From assembly GCA_964496575.1 (NCBI GenBank), contig CAZCAC010000154.1, positions 1-18,160 of the forward strand: DNA of 18,160 nt. Reading direction: 5' to 3'. A program made the translations under genes and the position numbers. The stretch comes from CAZCAC01 sp964496575. GTDB lineage: Bacteria > Planctomycetota > UBA1135 > GCA-002686595. A model generated the notes under the pieces. It made no database searches, was not told the DNA's origin, and worked only from the letters and a program-made list of their open reading frames with translations. This document shows positions 7,688-15,582 of this stretch, in pieces. Numbering within the stretch: position 1 is the first letter of the stretch; each line of letters opens with the position of its first letter.

Positions 7688-8569
7688 ATGAGGCGCAGAT
7701 TTCGTTCTCTCCTGGGCGCTGTACTCCTCCTGACCGGCGCGTGCACTTCGACCCCGGAACCGATCGTGGACGGGCGCAGCCTCTCGTTCGACGGCGTCGA
7801 GCTCGCCTACGACAGCCGCGGCAGCGGCGAGACCACGCTGCTCTTCGTGCACGGCTGGTGCTGTTCCCGCGAGCACTGGGCCCGGCCGATGGCCAGCTTC
7901 GCGGACGAGTATCGCGTCGTCGCGGTCGACCTCGCCGGCCACGGTGATTCCGGTAAGGGGCGCGAGGTGTGGAACGTGGCGAGCTTCGGCCGCGACGTCG
8001 TGGCGCTGATCGAGGCGCTGAAACTCGAGCGGGTGATCCTGGTCGGGCACTCGATGGGCGGCCCGGTCTCCCTGGGCGCCGCGGCGGCACTACCTGAACG
8101 GATCGTCGGCATCATCGGCGTCGATACCCTGCACGACGCCGAGATGAGGTTGACGGCGGAGATGATGGAGCCCTTCGTCAAGCAGTTCGAGGAGGACTTC
8201 GAAGGCACGGCGGTCTCCTTCGTCTCCGGGATGTTCCCCGAAGGAACCGACCCACGGGTCATCGATGGGGTCCTCCGCGACGTGCAGCGAGCGGGCCCCG
8301 AGGTCGGAATAGCGATCATGCGTTCCTACGCCGGGTACGTACCGGCCGAGGCCTTCGCCGCTTGCCGGGTGCCGCTGATCTGCATCAACGCCACCCAGCC
8401 CAACCCCACGATGGTGGAGAACAACCGCGCGTACATCCCCGACTTCGAGGTCGTCCTCGTCGAAGATGTGGGGCACTTCCTGGTGGTCGAGCAGCCAGAG
8501 GTTTTCGAGGAGCTGTTGCGTACTGCGCTGGCCCGGATCGAGGAGCTGGCGGACGCACGACCGAACTGA
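7688..8569 (+). CDS. Alpha/beta-hydrolase lipoprotein
   Basis: 293 residues. MRRRFRSLLGAVLLLTGAC is a lipoprotein signal with Cys19, so the enzyme should be anchored to a membrane facing the periplasm. The fold is alpha/beta hydrolase: FVHGWCCS (53-60) supplies the oxyanion HG motif, DLAGHGDSG (81-89) follows, GHSMGG places the nucleophile at Ser122, and VGHFLVVEQPE places the catalytic His at 263. The acid is probably the Asp in the segment after strand 6 or 7 and is not assigned with confidence. Such proteins hydrolyse esters, lactones or C-C bonds; the substrate cannot be told from sequence. Two adjacent Cys (58-59) follow the HGW motif, which is unusual. The start at 7688 is fixed by the signal peptide. 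The gene lies 11 bp after the M29 peptidase and is convergent with the large cytochrome gene, 6 bp apart. Confidence 0.88.
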   Translation: MRRRFRSLLGAVLLLTGACTSTPEPIVDGRSLSFDGVELAYDSRGSGETTLLFVHGWCCSREHWARPMASFADEYRVVAVDLAGHGDSGKGREVWNVASFGRDVVALIEALKLERVILVGHSMGGPVSLGAAAALPERIVGIIGVDTLHDAEMRLTAEMMEPFVKQFEEDFEGTAVSFVSGMFPEGTDPRVIDGVLRDVQRAGPEVGIAIMRSYAGYVPAEAFAACRVPLICINATQPNPTMVENNRAYIPDFEVVLVEDVGHFLVVEQPEVFEELLRTALARIEELADARPN

Positions 8570-8575
8570 TCGGGA

Positions 8576-11482
8576 TCAGGGGCGGTCCAGCATCCCGGCG
8601 AGCTCCCGGCGCAGCTCGCGCAAGCCCTCTTCCTGCGCCGGGTCGAACGCGCCCGCTCTCTGCGCGTAGGTGTCCATCCACACGACGAGCCGCTCCACGT
8701 CCTCCGGCGCGAGCTCGACCTGGTAGTGACCGCCGGGGGCCAGTAGCAGGGCGAGCAGCGGACTCTGGCTCGCGACGCACGATCCGGGGGTGGAGTACCC
8801 GGCGCGGTAGCGCTTCCAGACGTGATCGGACAGGCTCGGCTCGCCGTACCCGACCAGCGATTCGTAGGCGCTGGCAGCGGTCAGGTCGAACGGCGACGCG
8901 AGGATCTCGGTGCTCTCCGGGGAGTGGCAGGCGATGCACTCGCGGTCGAGGAGCGGCTGGATCAACTCGTCGAAACGCAGCGGCCAGGACCCCGACGGCC
9001 CCGGGGTGATCCGCGAGGGCTCCCGCTTCGCCGCCAGCGGAACGCTGACCCGCGAGGCCGGCGCCGCGCTGCGCGACTCGTGACAGCCGATGCAGGAGAG
9101 AGTCTGTCCCGGCTGGACGTGCGTCGTCGAGCGCATCGTCTGAATCGCCATCCCCCGCTCGTCGAGCGCCTGGAAGAAGACGATCACACCTGCCGGGACG
9201 CGGAAGTAGGCCGAGCCATCGGCCTCCACCGGTACCGTGCCGAGCACACACTTCCCCGGATCGTCACGGGTGACGCCGAGGTTGGGACGGTTCATCGTCG
9301 GGTGGGTCTTCGGCGGCACGGCGACGATGCGCAGCGCGTGCACGGCGCCGCGCTCGATGCTCTCCAGGCCGCGGTAGACGTCGACGAGCAGGAACCGTCC
9401 TTCCTTCGGTTCCGAGCCCTCCACCACCTCGGTGATCGGAAACGGGCGTGTCCGCGGGCTCAGCGGCATCGGGTTGAAGGAGCTTATCGCCGGATCCCGG
9501 TACAGGAGCTCCATCCCCCCTTCGGCATCGAAGAAGTAGAGGCCCGTCCCATCGGCGGGGCGCTCGACCGAGTGCCAGCGATCCCAGCCGTTGGTCTTTC
9601 CTTGTGACACGACGCCCTCGTCGGACCAGGTGACCAGGTAGTAGCGCTCCGACAGCGGCCAGGGGTTGGCGTAGTAGGTCAGCGGCCACGCCTCTGCCTC
9701 GGGGAAGGGAACCTCGGGGGTCAGCCGCGTGATCGGCGCCGCCCCTTCCGTGCCGCGCGTCGGATCGAGCAGCACGAGGCTGCCCTTGGTCTGCGCATGG
9801 TGCGCGGACGCGGTGAAGATGATTTTGGACGAATTCGGGATGCTGCGCGGCTCGAAGGTGCAGTGGAGGTTCGTCGTGTTGTTGCCGTAGACCAGCCGCG
9901 CGTTCGTGCCGTCGGGGTTCGTCGCCCACAGGCTCATAAACGGCATGTTGTCGCGGTCGATGTAGTCCCACCGCGAGTAGAGGATCGAGCCGTCGTGAGC
10001 GACCGAGGGTGTCCACTCGAACATCTCGAAGGGTGAGATCGCGTTGATGTCGCCGCCGTTCGCGTCGATAGTGTGCAGCGTGTAGACCGCGCAGGGACGC
10101 TCCGGTCCCCCACCGCAACGGACGTAGGCGTCGGGCAGGTCGTCGATCTCGAAGGTGCGGTGGGCGCTCTCGCGGCCGCACTGCAGCGCTTGCCCGCGGC
10201 GGGTCGAGAGGAAGACGATTCGTCCGTCGGACAGGTAGCGGCCGTCGAAGTCGTCGTACTTGCCGCGAGTCAGCTGCCGCAGACCGCTGCCGTCGACGTT
10301 CATCTCGAAGAGGTGATAGAAGGCGTCCTCCGGCACGTTGCCCTTGTTCAGCTTGTCGCGCTCCGCGGCGAGATCCGGGTAGTGTCGGCACCAGGCGAAG
10401 AGCACGCGCTCGGCGTCGTGGGAGAGGATCGGGCGGAGAAAACTGCCCGGCTCGGTGCAGGCGTCGGTCAGGCACTCGTCGCGGGGTTCGTCCTCGGCGA
10501 AGCCACCGAGACGGAAGATCCCACCTCCCGGTCGCGACCACCAGCCGAGGTACTGATCCGACATGTGGTTGAAGCTACCGGGCACGCGCTTGGCGAAGAG
10601 GACCTCCTCGAAGTCGAGCAGCGGATTGGCCAGGGCGAGACCGCGTTGGATCCAGCGGGCGCGCAAGTAGACGGCCTCGCCGATCTCCTCGGCGGGCGTG
10701 GCCCGGACGGCGTGCTCGAGCTCCTTCAGCGCCTTTCGTTCCGCGCGGCATTCGACTCCATCCCGCACGAGCTCCACGACGAGACGGCGGCTGTGCTCCA
10801 GGATCTCCGCCACGCGAATCGCTCCGCACCCGGCCCAGTCGATGCCGAGGGTCACCTTCGTGGGCGTCGACCACTGGGAAGTGCTGCTCTGATCCGCCGG
10901 GCGATGCAGGGCGAGGTTCTCGGTCTCCGCTTCGGGTCCGAAGACCTGCACCTCGTCCAGGTGAAGGTACGTCCTGCCGGGGAGCTGGATGCGCAGGTAT
11001 CGACCGCGCTCTCCGGCGAGCGGCACGACGAGCGGCTTCCCGTCACCGTGCCCGAGGAAGAGCTGGCCGTCGTGCCGGTACACCTGACGCCACGCCTCAC
11101 CCTCCTCGGAAAGCAGCAGCCGCAGGTTCGCAGCCCGCTCGGGCATGTGTCCGTCGGTGCGGTTCCAGATCACCGCGCGCGCGAGCTTCCGGCTCTCGCC
11201 GAGGTCGACCTGCCACCAGGGATCGGTCTCGTGGCTGGTGTGGAAGTCGAAGGCGCCGTCGATGACTCCGTCGCAGCCTCCGCCGGCGTCCGCGTGGGTG
11301 GAGATCGCCCCGCCGGTCATCCAGGGGTTCTGGCGGTAGCGCTCCCGCAGGAGCCAGTCGGCTTCCACCTGTTCCCGAAACGACGACTCGACGTCCTGCG
11401 CGGGCACGAGGCCGCCGATCACCAGGAACGAGACGCCCAGGATCATCCAGTCGCTCGCGTGCCTACCAGCTCGTTCGATCAC
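8576..11482 (-). CDS. F5/8C-domain plus hydrazine-synthase-alpha-like diheme c-type cytochrome
   Basis: 968 residues, exported. The N-terminus (VSFLVIGGLVPAQDV, ~17-31) is a Sec signal. The listed start is GTG; an in-frame ATG at 11446 is an alternative but loses the basic n-region. Residues ~50-185 form an F5/8 type C (discoidin) domain, with DGVIDGAFDFHTSHETDPWW, VDLGESRKLARAVIWNRTD and YLRIQLPGRTYLHLDEVQVFG as landmarks. Residues ~285-720 are a TolB-like beta-propeller with the HZS-alpha central-domain signature: MNVDGSGLRQLT, SLWATNPDGTNAR, FEPRSIPNSSKIIFTASAHH and AWPLTYYANPWPLSE. The tail has two haem-c motifs, CIGCH (797-801) and CIACH (849-853). In anammox bacteria HZS-alpha makes hydrazine together with beta and gamma subunits. 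No such subunits occur here, and related proteins are common in other planctomycetes, so hydrazine synthesis is not claimed. It is the last gene of a likely MFS-SDR-cytochrome operon. Confidence 0.85.
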   Translation of the reverse strand: MIERAGRHASDWMILGVSFLVIGGLVPAQDVESSFREQVEADWLLRERYRQNPWMTGGAISTHADAGGGCDGVIDGAFDFHTSHETDPWWQVDLGESRKLARAVIWNRTDGHMPERAANLRLLLSEEGEAWRQVYRHDGQLFLGHGDGKPLVVPLAGERGRYLRIQLPGRTYLHLDEVQVFGPEAETENLALHRPADQSSTSQWSTPTKVTLGIDWAGCGAIRVAEILEHSRRLVVELVRDGVECRAERKALKELEHAVRATPAEEIGEAVYLRARWIQRGLALANPLLDFEEVLFAKRVPGSFNHMSDQYLGWWSRPGGGIFRLGGFAEDEPRDECLTDACTEPGSFLRPILSHDAERVLFAWCRHYPDLAAERDKLNKGNVPEDAFYHLFEMNVDGSGLRQLTRGKYDDFDGRYLSDGRIVFLSTRRGQALQCGRESAHRTFEIDDLPDAYVRCGGGPERPCAVYTLHTIDANGGDINAISPFEMFEWTPSVAHDGSILYSRWDYIDRDNMPFMSLWATNPDGTNARLVYGNNTTNLHCTFEPRSIPNSSKIIFTASAHHAQTKGSLVLLDPTRGTEGAAPITRLTPEVPFPEAEAWPLTYYANPWPLSERYYLVTWSDEGVVSQGKTNGWDRWHSVERPADGTGLYFFDAEGGMELLYRDPAISSFNPMPLSPRTRPFPITEVVEGSEPKEGRFLLVDVYRGLESIERGAVHALRIVAVPPKTHPTMNRPNLGVTRDDPGKCVLGTVPVEADGSAYFRVPAGVIVFFQALDERGMAIQTMRSTTHVQPGQTLSCIGCHESRSAAPASRVSVPLAAKREPSRITPGPSGSWPLRFDELIQPLLDRECIACHSPESTEILASPFDLTAASAYESLVGYGEPSLSDHVWKRYRAGYSTPGSCVASQSPLLALLLAPGGHYQVELAPEDVERLVVWMDTYAQRAGAFDPAQEEGLRELRRELAGMLDRP

Positions 11483-11501
11483 GTCCAGCTCGTCTCCGGA
11501 T

Positions 11502-12242
11502 TCAGAAGGGGTTGATCATCTCTTTTACCTGCTTCGTCCCCCAGAGGTGTACTTCTTCGATGAAAGTCCCCTCGGGGACGTCGATGCAGTGCACCAGCGT
11601 GCGGGCGAAGTCCTCGGCGCTGGGGTAGTCCGTCATCCAGTCGTCCTCGATCCCCGCCGCCTCGCAGAAGCCGGTCCGGGCGGCCCCGGGCACGTAGCTG
11701 GTCGCCTTGCCCCCCCACTCGGCCATCTCCAGGTGCAGGCAGCGGGTGAAGCCGACCATTCCCGTCTTCGCCGCGGTGTACACCCCCCAGCTCGGCCAGG
11801 AATGGCGGGCACAGCCGCTGGAGACGTTGACGATGTGCCCGCGACCGCGCGGCTTCATCACCGTGATCGCTTCGCGGCAGCCCTTGATCACCGAGACGAG
11901 GTTGATGTCGAGCACGGTGGCGATCTCCTCGTCGTCCATCGCCTCGACGTCGGCGATCTTCACCCCGGCGCCGTGGTTGTTGACCAGGACATCGAGGTGG
12001 CCGAAGCGTTCGAGGGTCGCGTCGAGGGAGCGGCGCCAGTCCGCGGTCCGCGTCGCGTCCGCCTGCACGGCGAGCAGCTCGCGGTGATCGAGCGCCTTCT
12101 CGGCTTCCTCCAGCCGATCGGCACTTCGCCCGGTGATCACCACGCGAGCGCCGAGCTCCAGGAGCATTCGAGCGGCCTCCAGGCCGAAGCCGGAGGAGCC
12201 GCCGGTGATCAGGACGACCTTGTCGGTGATGTGGTTCTTCAT
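11502..12242 (-). CDS. Classical SDR-family oxidoreductase
   Basis: 246 residues, the usual length for a short-chain dehydrogenase/reductase. The Rossmann nucleotide site is TGGSSGFG at 13-20. NNHG at 88-91 replaces the common NNAG. Ser142 and Tyr155-x-x-x-Lys159 (VYTAAK) complete the catalytic tetrad with Asn114 (DINLVS). Arg39 after beta-2 (ITGRSADR) suggests a preference for NADP(H), an inference only. No signal peptide, so it acts in the cytoplasm. PGAARTGF (185-192) is the usual P-G-x-x-x-T loop. It starts 24 bp after the transporter stop and ends 19 bp before the large cytochrome gene, so the three are probably co-transcribed. It could reduce or oxidise the compound carried by the transporter; the substrate is unknown. 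Confidence 0.9.
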   Translation of the reverse strand: MKNHITDKVVLITGGSSGFGLEAARMLLELGARVVITGRSADRLEEAEKALDHRELLAVQADATRTADWRRSLDATLERFGHLDVLVNNHGAGVKIADVEAMDDEEIATVLDINLVSVIKGCREAITVMKPRGRGHIVNVSSGCARHSWPSWGVYTAAKTGMVGFTRCLHLEMAEWGGKATSYVPGAARTGFCEAAGIEDDWMTDYPSAEDFARTLVHCIDVPEGTFIEEVHLWGTKQVKEMINPF

Positions 12243-12266
12243 TTCTGGTGCAGTGCTACTGGATTG

Positions 12267-13685
12267 CTAGGCCGCGGCCTCGTCCTGCCTCCGACTCTCC
12301 ACGTCCAGGAACTTCCGGCCGAGCCAGAGGGTTAGTGGCGACAGCAGGGTCGATGCGCCGACGATGATCCACATCAACTCGGTGTTTCGCGGACCTTCCT
12401 CCGCGCAGAGGTGATACAGGAGGAAGCCCGAGGCGGGGCCGGCGCCGACCTTGGCGAAGAACATCGGCACCTTGCTGAAGGCCATGTAGCTGGCCACGCG
12501 CCCGGGAGGCGCGACGTTGGCGGTGTAGTCGTACAGCCGCGGTGACCAGAGCGCCTCGCCGATGCTGAGGAAGACCTGGAAGAGCACGACCCAGACCCAG
12601 GCCTCCCCCAGGCCCATGAACAGCACGGACGCGGCGCTGATGAAGCTGCCCAAAAGGATGACCTTGTAGGCGTGCATCTTCGCCGTGATCGAGGTCATCA
12701 CCGGGACGAGGAAGATGATGATGATCGGGTTGATCGCGTAGAGCTTTCCCATCACCTCCCCCATGCCGACTCGTTCCATGTACACCGGGTACAGGGAGTG
12801 GTTGTACTGGAAGATCATCTTGACCATCACCAAGAGCAGCATGAAGACGATGAAGATCCAGAAGAGCCGATCTCGCACCACGTCGCCCATGATCTCCAGG
12901 ACACCCTCCTTACCATTCGACTTCGCGGCCGGCTGTTCGACCTTCGCCTCACCCGCGGTCTCCGACTCGGGCTCGGGCTCGCCCTCGTCGTAGGCTGATT
13001 CGGGGATGTTGGCCCGGATGCCGAACAACGCCAGGAGCAGGCTGGCCACGGTCGCCACCAGGGCAACCAGGAAGATGATCTGGGTCGGACGGACGACGAG
13101 CTCTTGCTCGAAGACGACGAAGGTCGTTGGTTCGGTGAACGCTTCCCGAACGGGGTCGAGCATCAGTCCCGCCGCTGCGGCCCCGACGTTCATCACCACG
13201 TAGTACCAGGCGAAAGCGTACTTCTGCGCGCGCTTGGTGCAGAAGTGCTTCACCGCCGCGGCGATCAGCGGGATCATGAAGGCGAATCCGACGCTGTGGA
13301 AGAACAGCCCGGGATAGACGATGTAGGGGTTGACGGTGAAGGTCACCGCGACACGCCCGATCAGGGCGATGACCAGCCCGACGATCAGTGCCTTCTTTAT
13401 CCCCAGGCTGTCGGCAATGAAGCCGGTGATCAGCATGAACAGCGACATGCCGGCCGACCAGATGCCGTAGACCCAGCCCGCATTCACCTCACTGAGGCCC
13501 ATGTCCTCGATCAGGAAGATCATCAGGACCAGCACCGTCGCGAAGTAGCAGAGCCCTTCGAACACCTTCATCAAGTAGGCGATCCAGATCTCTCGCGGAC
13601 AGCGCGCGAGGCTCTTCAGCCCATTCAGGTAGTCCTGGGTGACGGTGACGAAGATGTTCTGGGAGTCTGCGTTCGCTTGGCTCAT
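12267..13685 (-). CDS. MFS transporter, POT/PTR2-like
   Basis: 472 residues with about 12 hydrophobic membrane segments. The MFS motif A analogue GFIADSLGIKKAL (88-100) lies between helices 2 and 3. A long charged cytoplasmic loop (~228-262, rich in Glu, Lys and Ala) separates the two six-helix halves. IGEALWSPRLYDYTANVAPP (375-394) resembles the E-x-L-x-S-P region of the proton-dependent oligopeptide transporter branch, although the EXXERFXYY motif of helix 1 is replaced by KVFEGLCYFA (40-49). It probably imports a small solute with protons across the inner membrane. It is the first gene of the MFS-SDR-HZS-like unit and diverges from the lipoprotein gene at 13772. Substrate unknown; peptides are only one possibility. 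Confidence 0.88.
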   Translation of the reverse strand: MSQANADSQNIFVTVTQDYLNGLKSLARCPREIWIAYLMKVFEGLCYFATVLVLMIFLIEDMGLSEVNAGWVYGIWSAGMSLFMLITGFIADSLGIKKALIVGLVIALIGRVAVTFTVNPYIVYPGLFFHSVGFAFMIPLIAAAVKHFCTKRAQKYAFAWYYVVMNVGAAAAGLMLDPVREAFTEPTTFVVFEQELVVRPTQIIFLVALVATVASLLLALFGIRANIPESAYDEGEPEPESETAGEAKVEQPAAKSNGKEGVLEIMGDVVRDRLFWIFIVFMLLLVMVKMIFQYNHSLYPVYMERVGMGEVMGKLYAINPIIIIFLVPVMTSITAKMHAYKVILLGSFISAASVLFMGLGEAWVWVVLFQVFLSIGEALWSPRLYDYTANVAPPGRVASYMAFSKVPMFFAKVGAGPASGFLLYHLCAEEGPRNTELMWIIVGASTLLSPLTLWLGRKFLDVESRRQDEAAA

Positions 13686-13771
13686 CGAGTCTCTTGGGCC
13701 GGGGACGGGGCACAGATGGTACCGTATCCGGCCGTTTCCGACCGCTTCATGGAATGACAGGGAGAGGGATC
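13686..13771. promoter_or_regulatory. Divergent intergenic region, MFS operon and lipoprotein gene
   Basis: About 86 bases between the transporter start and the TTG start of the lipoprotein; the promoter of the three-gene minus-strand unit is expected here. No recognisable regulator site was found by eye. Confidence 0.35.
13760..13768 (+). promoter_or_regulatory. Ribosome binding site deciding a TTG start
   Basis: gggagaggg lies three to four bases before TTG at 13772. It falls inside the frame if the upstream ATG at 13754 is used, and no similar site precedes that ATG. Confidence 0.5.
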
Positions 13772-14644
13772 TTGCTTCGCGAGCTCGTGATCAGTCTGGC
13801 CGGTCTGGCCGCGGCGTGTGCATCGACGAGCGGTGAGGCGGTTCCACTCGATCTCGACCCGAACACCGTGTCGATTCCCTCGCCGCCACCAGCGGTCGTC
13901 GACCGGGCGAACACGATCCTCCGCGGCTATGGACCACTCGAATCCAAACCGGAGTGGCGAGTGGGCGATCGGGCGGTGTACGTCGTGCACCTGCAGAGCG
14001 AAGGGGAGGAGCAGTCCTGGATCCTGGAGCTGGAGGTCTCGGCAGTGAGCCCTCTCCCCCCCGATGGATCCGGCCGGCGAGTCACGTACCGCACCTCGGT
14101 CTACGACGAGTACGGATCGCACCTCGAGATCTCGACGAGCGAGCTGGACGCGTCGGACTTCCTGGGGGCCAATAGCGGGTACGCGGCCGGTGCGCTGGCC
14201 TGGTCCTCCCGGGAGGGTCCGGTTCGTCACTACCGGAGCTTCGGCGCCCAGCGGATCTTCCGGATCATCCTCGGCAACACGGCCCTCGAACCCGTGATCC
14301 GGGAGGTCGTCGATCCTCCCAGCATGCTGGAAGTGATCCGGGGTGGCGGGCTCGGGCTCACCAGCTACGGCACCTCTCATCCACCGCGCCCGATTCCTCT
14401 CGCGGGCCACGAACCGTCACCGGAGTGTTATCCCCACGAGCTGGAGATCTCCTGGTTTCCGAACGCTCTCGAGGTCGAACGCCAGGCCCTGGTCAAGGTG
14501 ACGCCCTGGTTCTGCGATCCGAAGCCTCCGTTCCACGTCGGCATCGGTCTCGTCACCATGTGGATCCAGCACCCCACCGATGCGGGACGGCGAACCTGGA
14601 TCCACCTCGTCGCCGCGCGGCGAGCATCCGCGCCTCGTCCGTGA
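13772..14644 (+). CDS. Lipoprotein of unknown function
   Basis: About 290 residues from a TTG start, chosen for the purine-rich binding site just before it. The alternative ATG at 13754 adds six residues. The N-terminus (LLRELVISLAGLAAAC) is a lipoprotein signal with lipobox LAAAC and lipidated Cys16, followed by a Ser/Thr/Pro-rich linker to about residue 45 (VSIPSPPPAVVDR). The globular part has beta-strand-like segments: WRVGDRAVYVVHLQSEGEE near 65-83, RVTYRTSVYDEYGSHLEIS near 105-123 and HELEISWFPNALEVERQALV near 221-240. There is a C-terminal pair of Cys-containing stretches, ECYPHE and WFCDPKPP, that could form a disulfide. No family or catalytic motif is recognised. It probably sits on a membrane facing the periplasm. 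It is transcribed away from the MFS operon and may share regulation with it. Confidence 0.75.
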   Translation: MLRELVISLAGLAAACASTSGEAVPLDLDPNTVSIPSPPPAVVDRANTILRGYGPLESKPEWRVGDRAVYVVHLQSEGEEQSWILELEVSAVSPLPPDGSGRRVTYRTSVYDEYGSHLEISTSELDASDFLGANSGYAAGALAWSSREGPVRHYRSFGAQRIFRIILGNTALEPVIREVVDPPSMLEVIRGGGLGLTSYGTSHPPRPIPLAGHEPSPECYPHELEISWFPNALEVERQALVKVTPWFCDPKPPFHVGIGLVTMWIQHPTDAGRRTWIHLVAARRASAPRP

Positions 14645-14983
14645 CCGCCGCGCCCGACCAGGTGATCTCCAGCGCGTCGCTCGTGTCGAAACCGGACCCG
14701 TACGGCCCTGCCTGATCGCGGAGGCGACCCGGAAGGAGCGAGTCGGTGGGCCCTGCCCCGGCGAACTGGGGCGCTGCACCACGAGCCGGAGGAGTCGAGC
14801 GAATTCGCACATGGCCCGGCGCCCGCGGGGACTCGCCTACGGGGTCGGGGCCCACCACAGAGATGGATGCCGGTACCCCCCGATTCGACGGCTCGGGTGG
14901 AGAAAACCGTGCTGGAGTGTTCTGGTCCGCCGGTCTCCGGTGGCCACCGGGGCTGGATTCCCGACCGCTCTCGAACACTGCCG
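14645..14983. other. Non-coding gap of about 340 bases
   Basis: This lies between the lipoprotein stop and the ECF sigma stop, which converge. All three minus-strand frames are open over long stretches but change character. Only one short segment (14655-14720) resembles a known protein end, and no start, signal peptide or binding site fits any frame. No hairpin with a T-run, tRNA or repeat was seen. I regard it as decayed sequence. Confidence 0.5.
14655..14720 (-). pseudogene. Possible remnant of a CPCGN-type C-terminal domain
   Basis: On the minus strand this reads RDQAGPYGSGFDTSDALEITWS. That resembles the very end of the FG-GAP protein at 3453-5096, which reads YRSLVAPPCGPGSFEFNTTNGYEIVWSP; shared features are an Arg, a Gly/Pro stretch, Phe, an S/T/N turn and E-I-W-S. 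In intact proteins a stop follows shortly after, but here the frame continues to 14553 into the lipoprotein gene. The matching upstream parts (CPCGN, GLRCAGG) are not found in any of the three frames. It may be the eroded 3' end of a lost exported-protein gene. The match is short and could be chance. Confidence 0.35.
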
Positions 14984-15556
14984 TCAGCCGCCCAGCTCCT
15001 TCCGCAACCAGACCCGCGCCATGTGCCACTCGCGCTCGACCGTCGCATGCCCGACCTCGAGGACGGCCGAAGCCTCCTCGATGGTCAGGCCTCCGAAGAA
15101 TCGCAAGGTCACGATCTGAGCACGGCGCTCGCACTCCCGGGCCAGCCGGGTCAGGGCGTCGTCGAGCTCTACCAGGTCGATCTCGCACCGGCCGGGCAAC
15201 TCGACGGAGGTTTGCAGGGGAGTATGCCGATGAGCGCCGCCATGCTTGTCCCTGCGCTTGCGACGGGCGTGGTCCACGAGGATCGAACGCATGGCCCGAG
15301 CCGCGACGCCGAGGAAGTGTCCCCGGTTCTCATATGCGGACTCGTCGTTCTTGAAGAGGCGCAGCCAGGCTTCGTGCACCAGGGCCGTCGGTTGCAAGGT
15401 GTGGTCGGCCGCTTGCCTGCCCATGGCCGCCGCGGCCAGCTCGTGCAGCTCCCCGCGCACCAGGGAGTAGAGCTCCGACGCGCTCTCCGGTGAACCAGAG
15501 GCGAGGCTCTGGAGGATCCTGGTGGCAGTCTCGGCGGAATCGTCAGCAGAGGTCAT
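14984..15556 (-). CDS. ECF sigma factor, TIGR02999-like
   Basis: 190 residues, a small sigma-70 protein with region 2 (~20-95) and region 4 (~130-187) and no anti-sigma-type or membrane segment. HTLQPTALVHEAWLRLF (52-68), GHFLGVAARAMRSILVDHAR (79-98), LVELDDALTRLA and LRFFGGLTIEEASAVLEVGH are signatures of the TIGR02999 (X6) family, which is abundant in planctomycetes and linked to Ser/Thr kinases rather than classical anti-sigma factors. The helix-turn-helix of region 4 is at ~155-183 (TIEEASAVLEVGHATVEREW). It should direct RNA polymerase to a specific promoter set; targets unknown. It diverges from the kinase/TPR gene with only 26 bp between start codons, whereas in many relatives the two are co-directional. 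Confidence 0.93.
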   Translation of the reverse strand: MTSADDSAETATRILQSLASGSPESASELYSLVRGELHELAAAAMGRQAADHTLQPTALVHEAWLRLFKNDESAYENRGHFLGVAARAMRSILVDHARRKRRDKHGGAHRHTPLQTSVELPGRCEIDLVELDDALTRLARECERRAQIVTLRFFGGLTIEEASAVLEVGHATVEREWHMARVWLRKELGG

Positions 15557-15582
15557 GCGAGGACCCAGGTTACCATGATCCG
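15557..15582. promoter_or_regulatory. 26-bp divergent gap, ECF sigma and kinase-TPR genes
   Basis: The two start codons are so close that at least one promoter must lie inside the opposite gene's coding sequence, or the transcripts overlap. This makes mutual regulation or co-regulation of the pair likely, which is an inference. Confidence 0.35.

Noticed and set aside
8576..11482. Evidence for anammox hydrazine synthesis
   Set aside because: Only an alpha-like subunit is present, fused to F5/8C, with no beta/gamma subunits, hydrazine dehydrogenase or related genes in the window. Similar proteins occur in non-anammox planctomycetes.
10073..11515. 480-residue plus-strand open frame opposite the large cytochrome gene
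   Set aside because: No signal, motif or binding site. The opposite frame carries the F5/8C and propeller domains.
14428..15188. Overlapping minus-strand open frames of about 200 residues between the lipoprotein and sigma genes
   Set aside because: They extend into the sigma or lipoprotein genes, lack start signals and show no domain apart from the short remnant noted separately.
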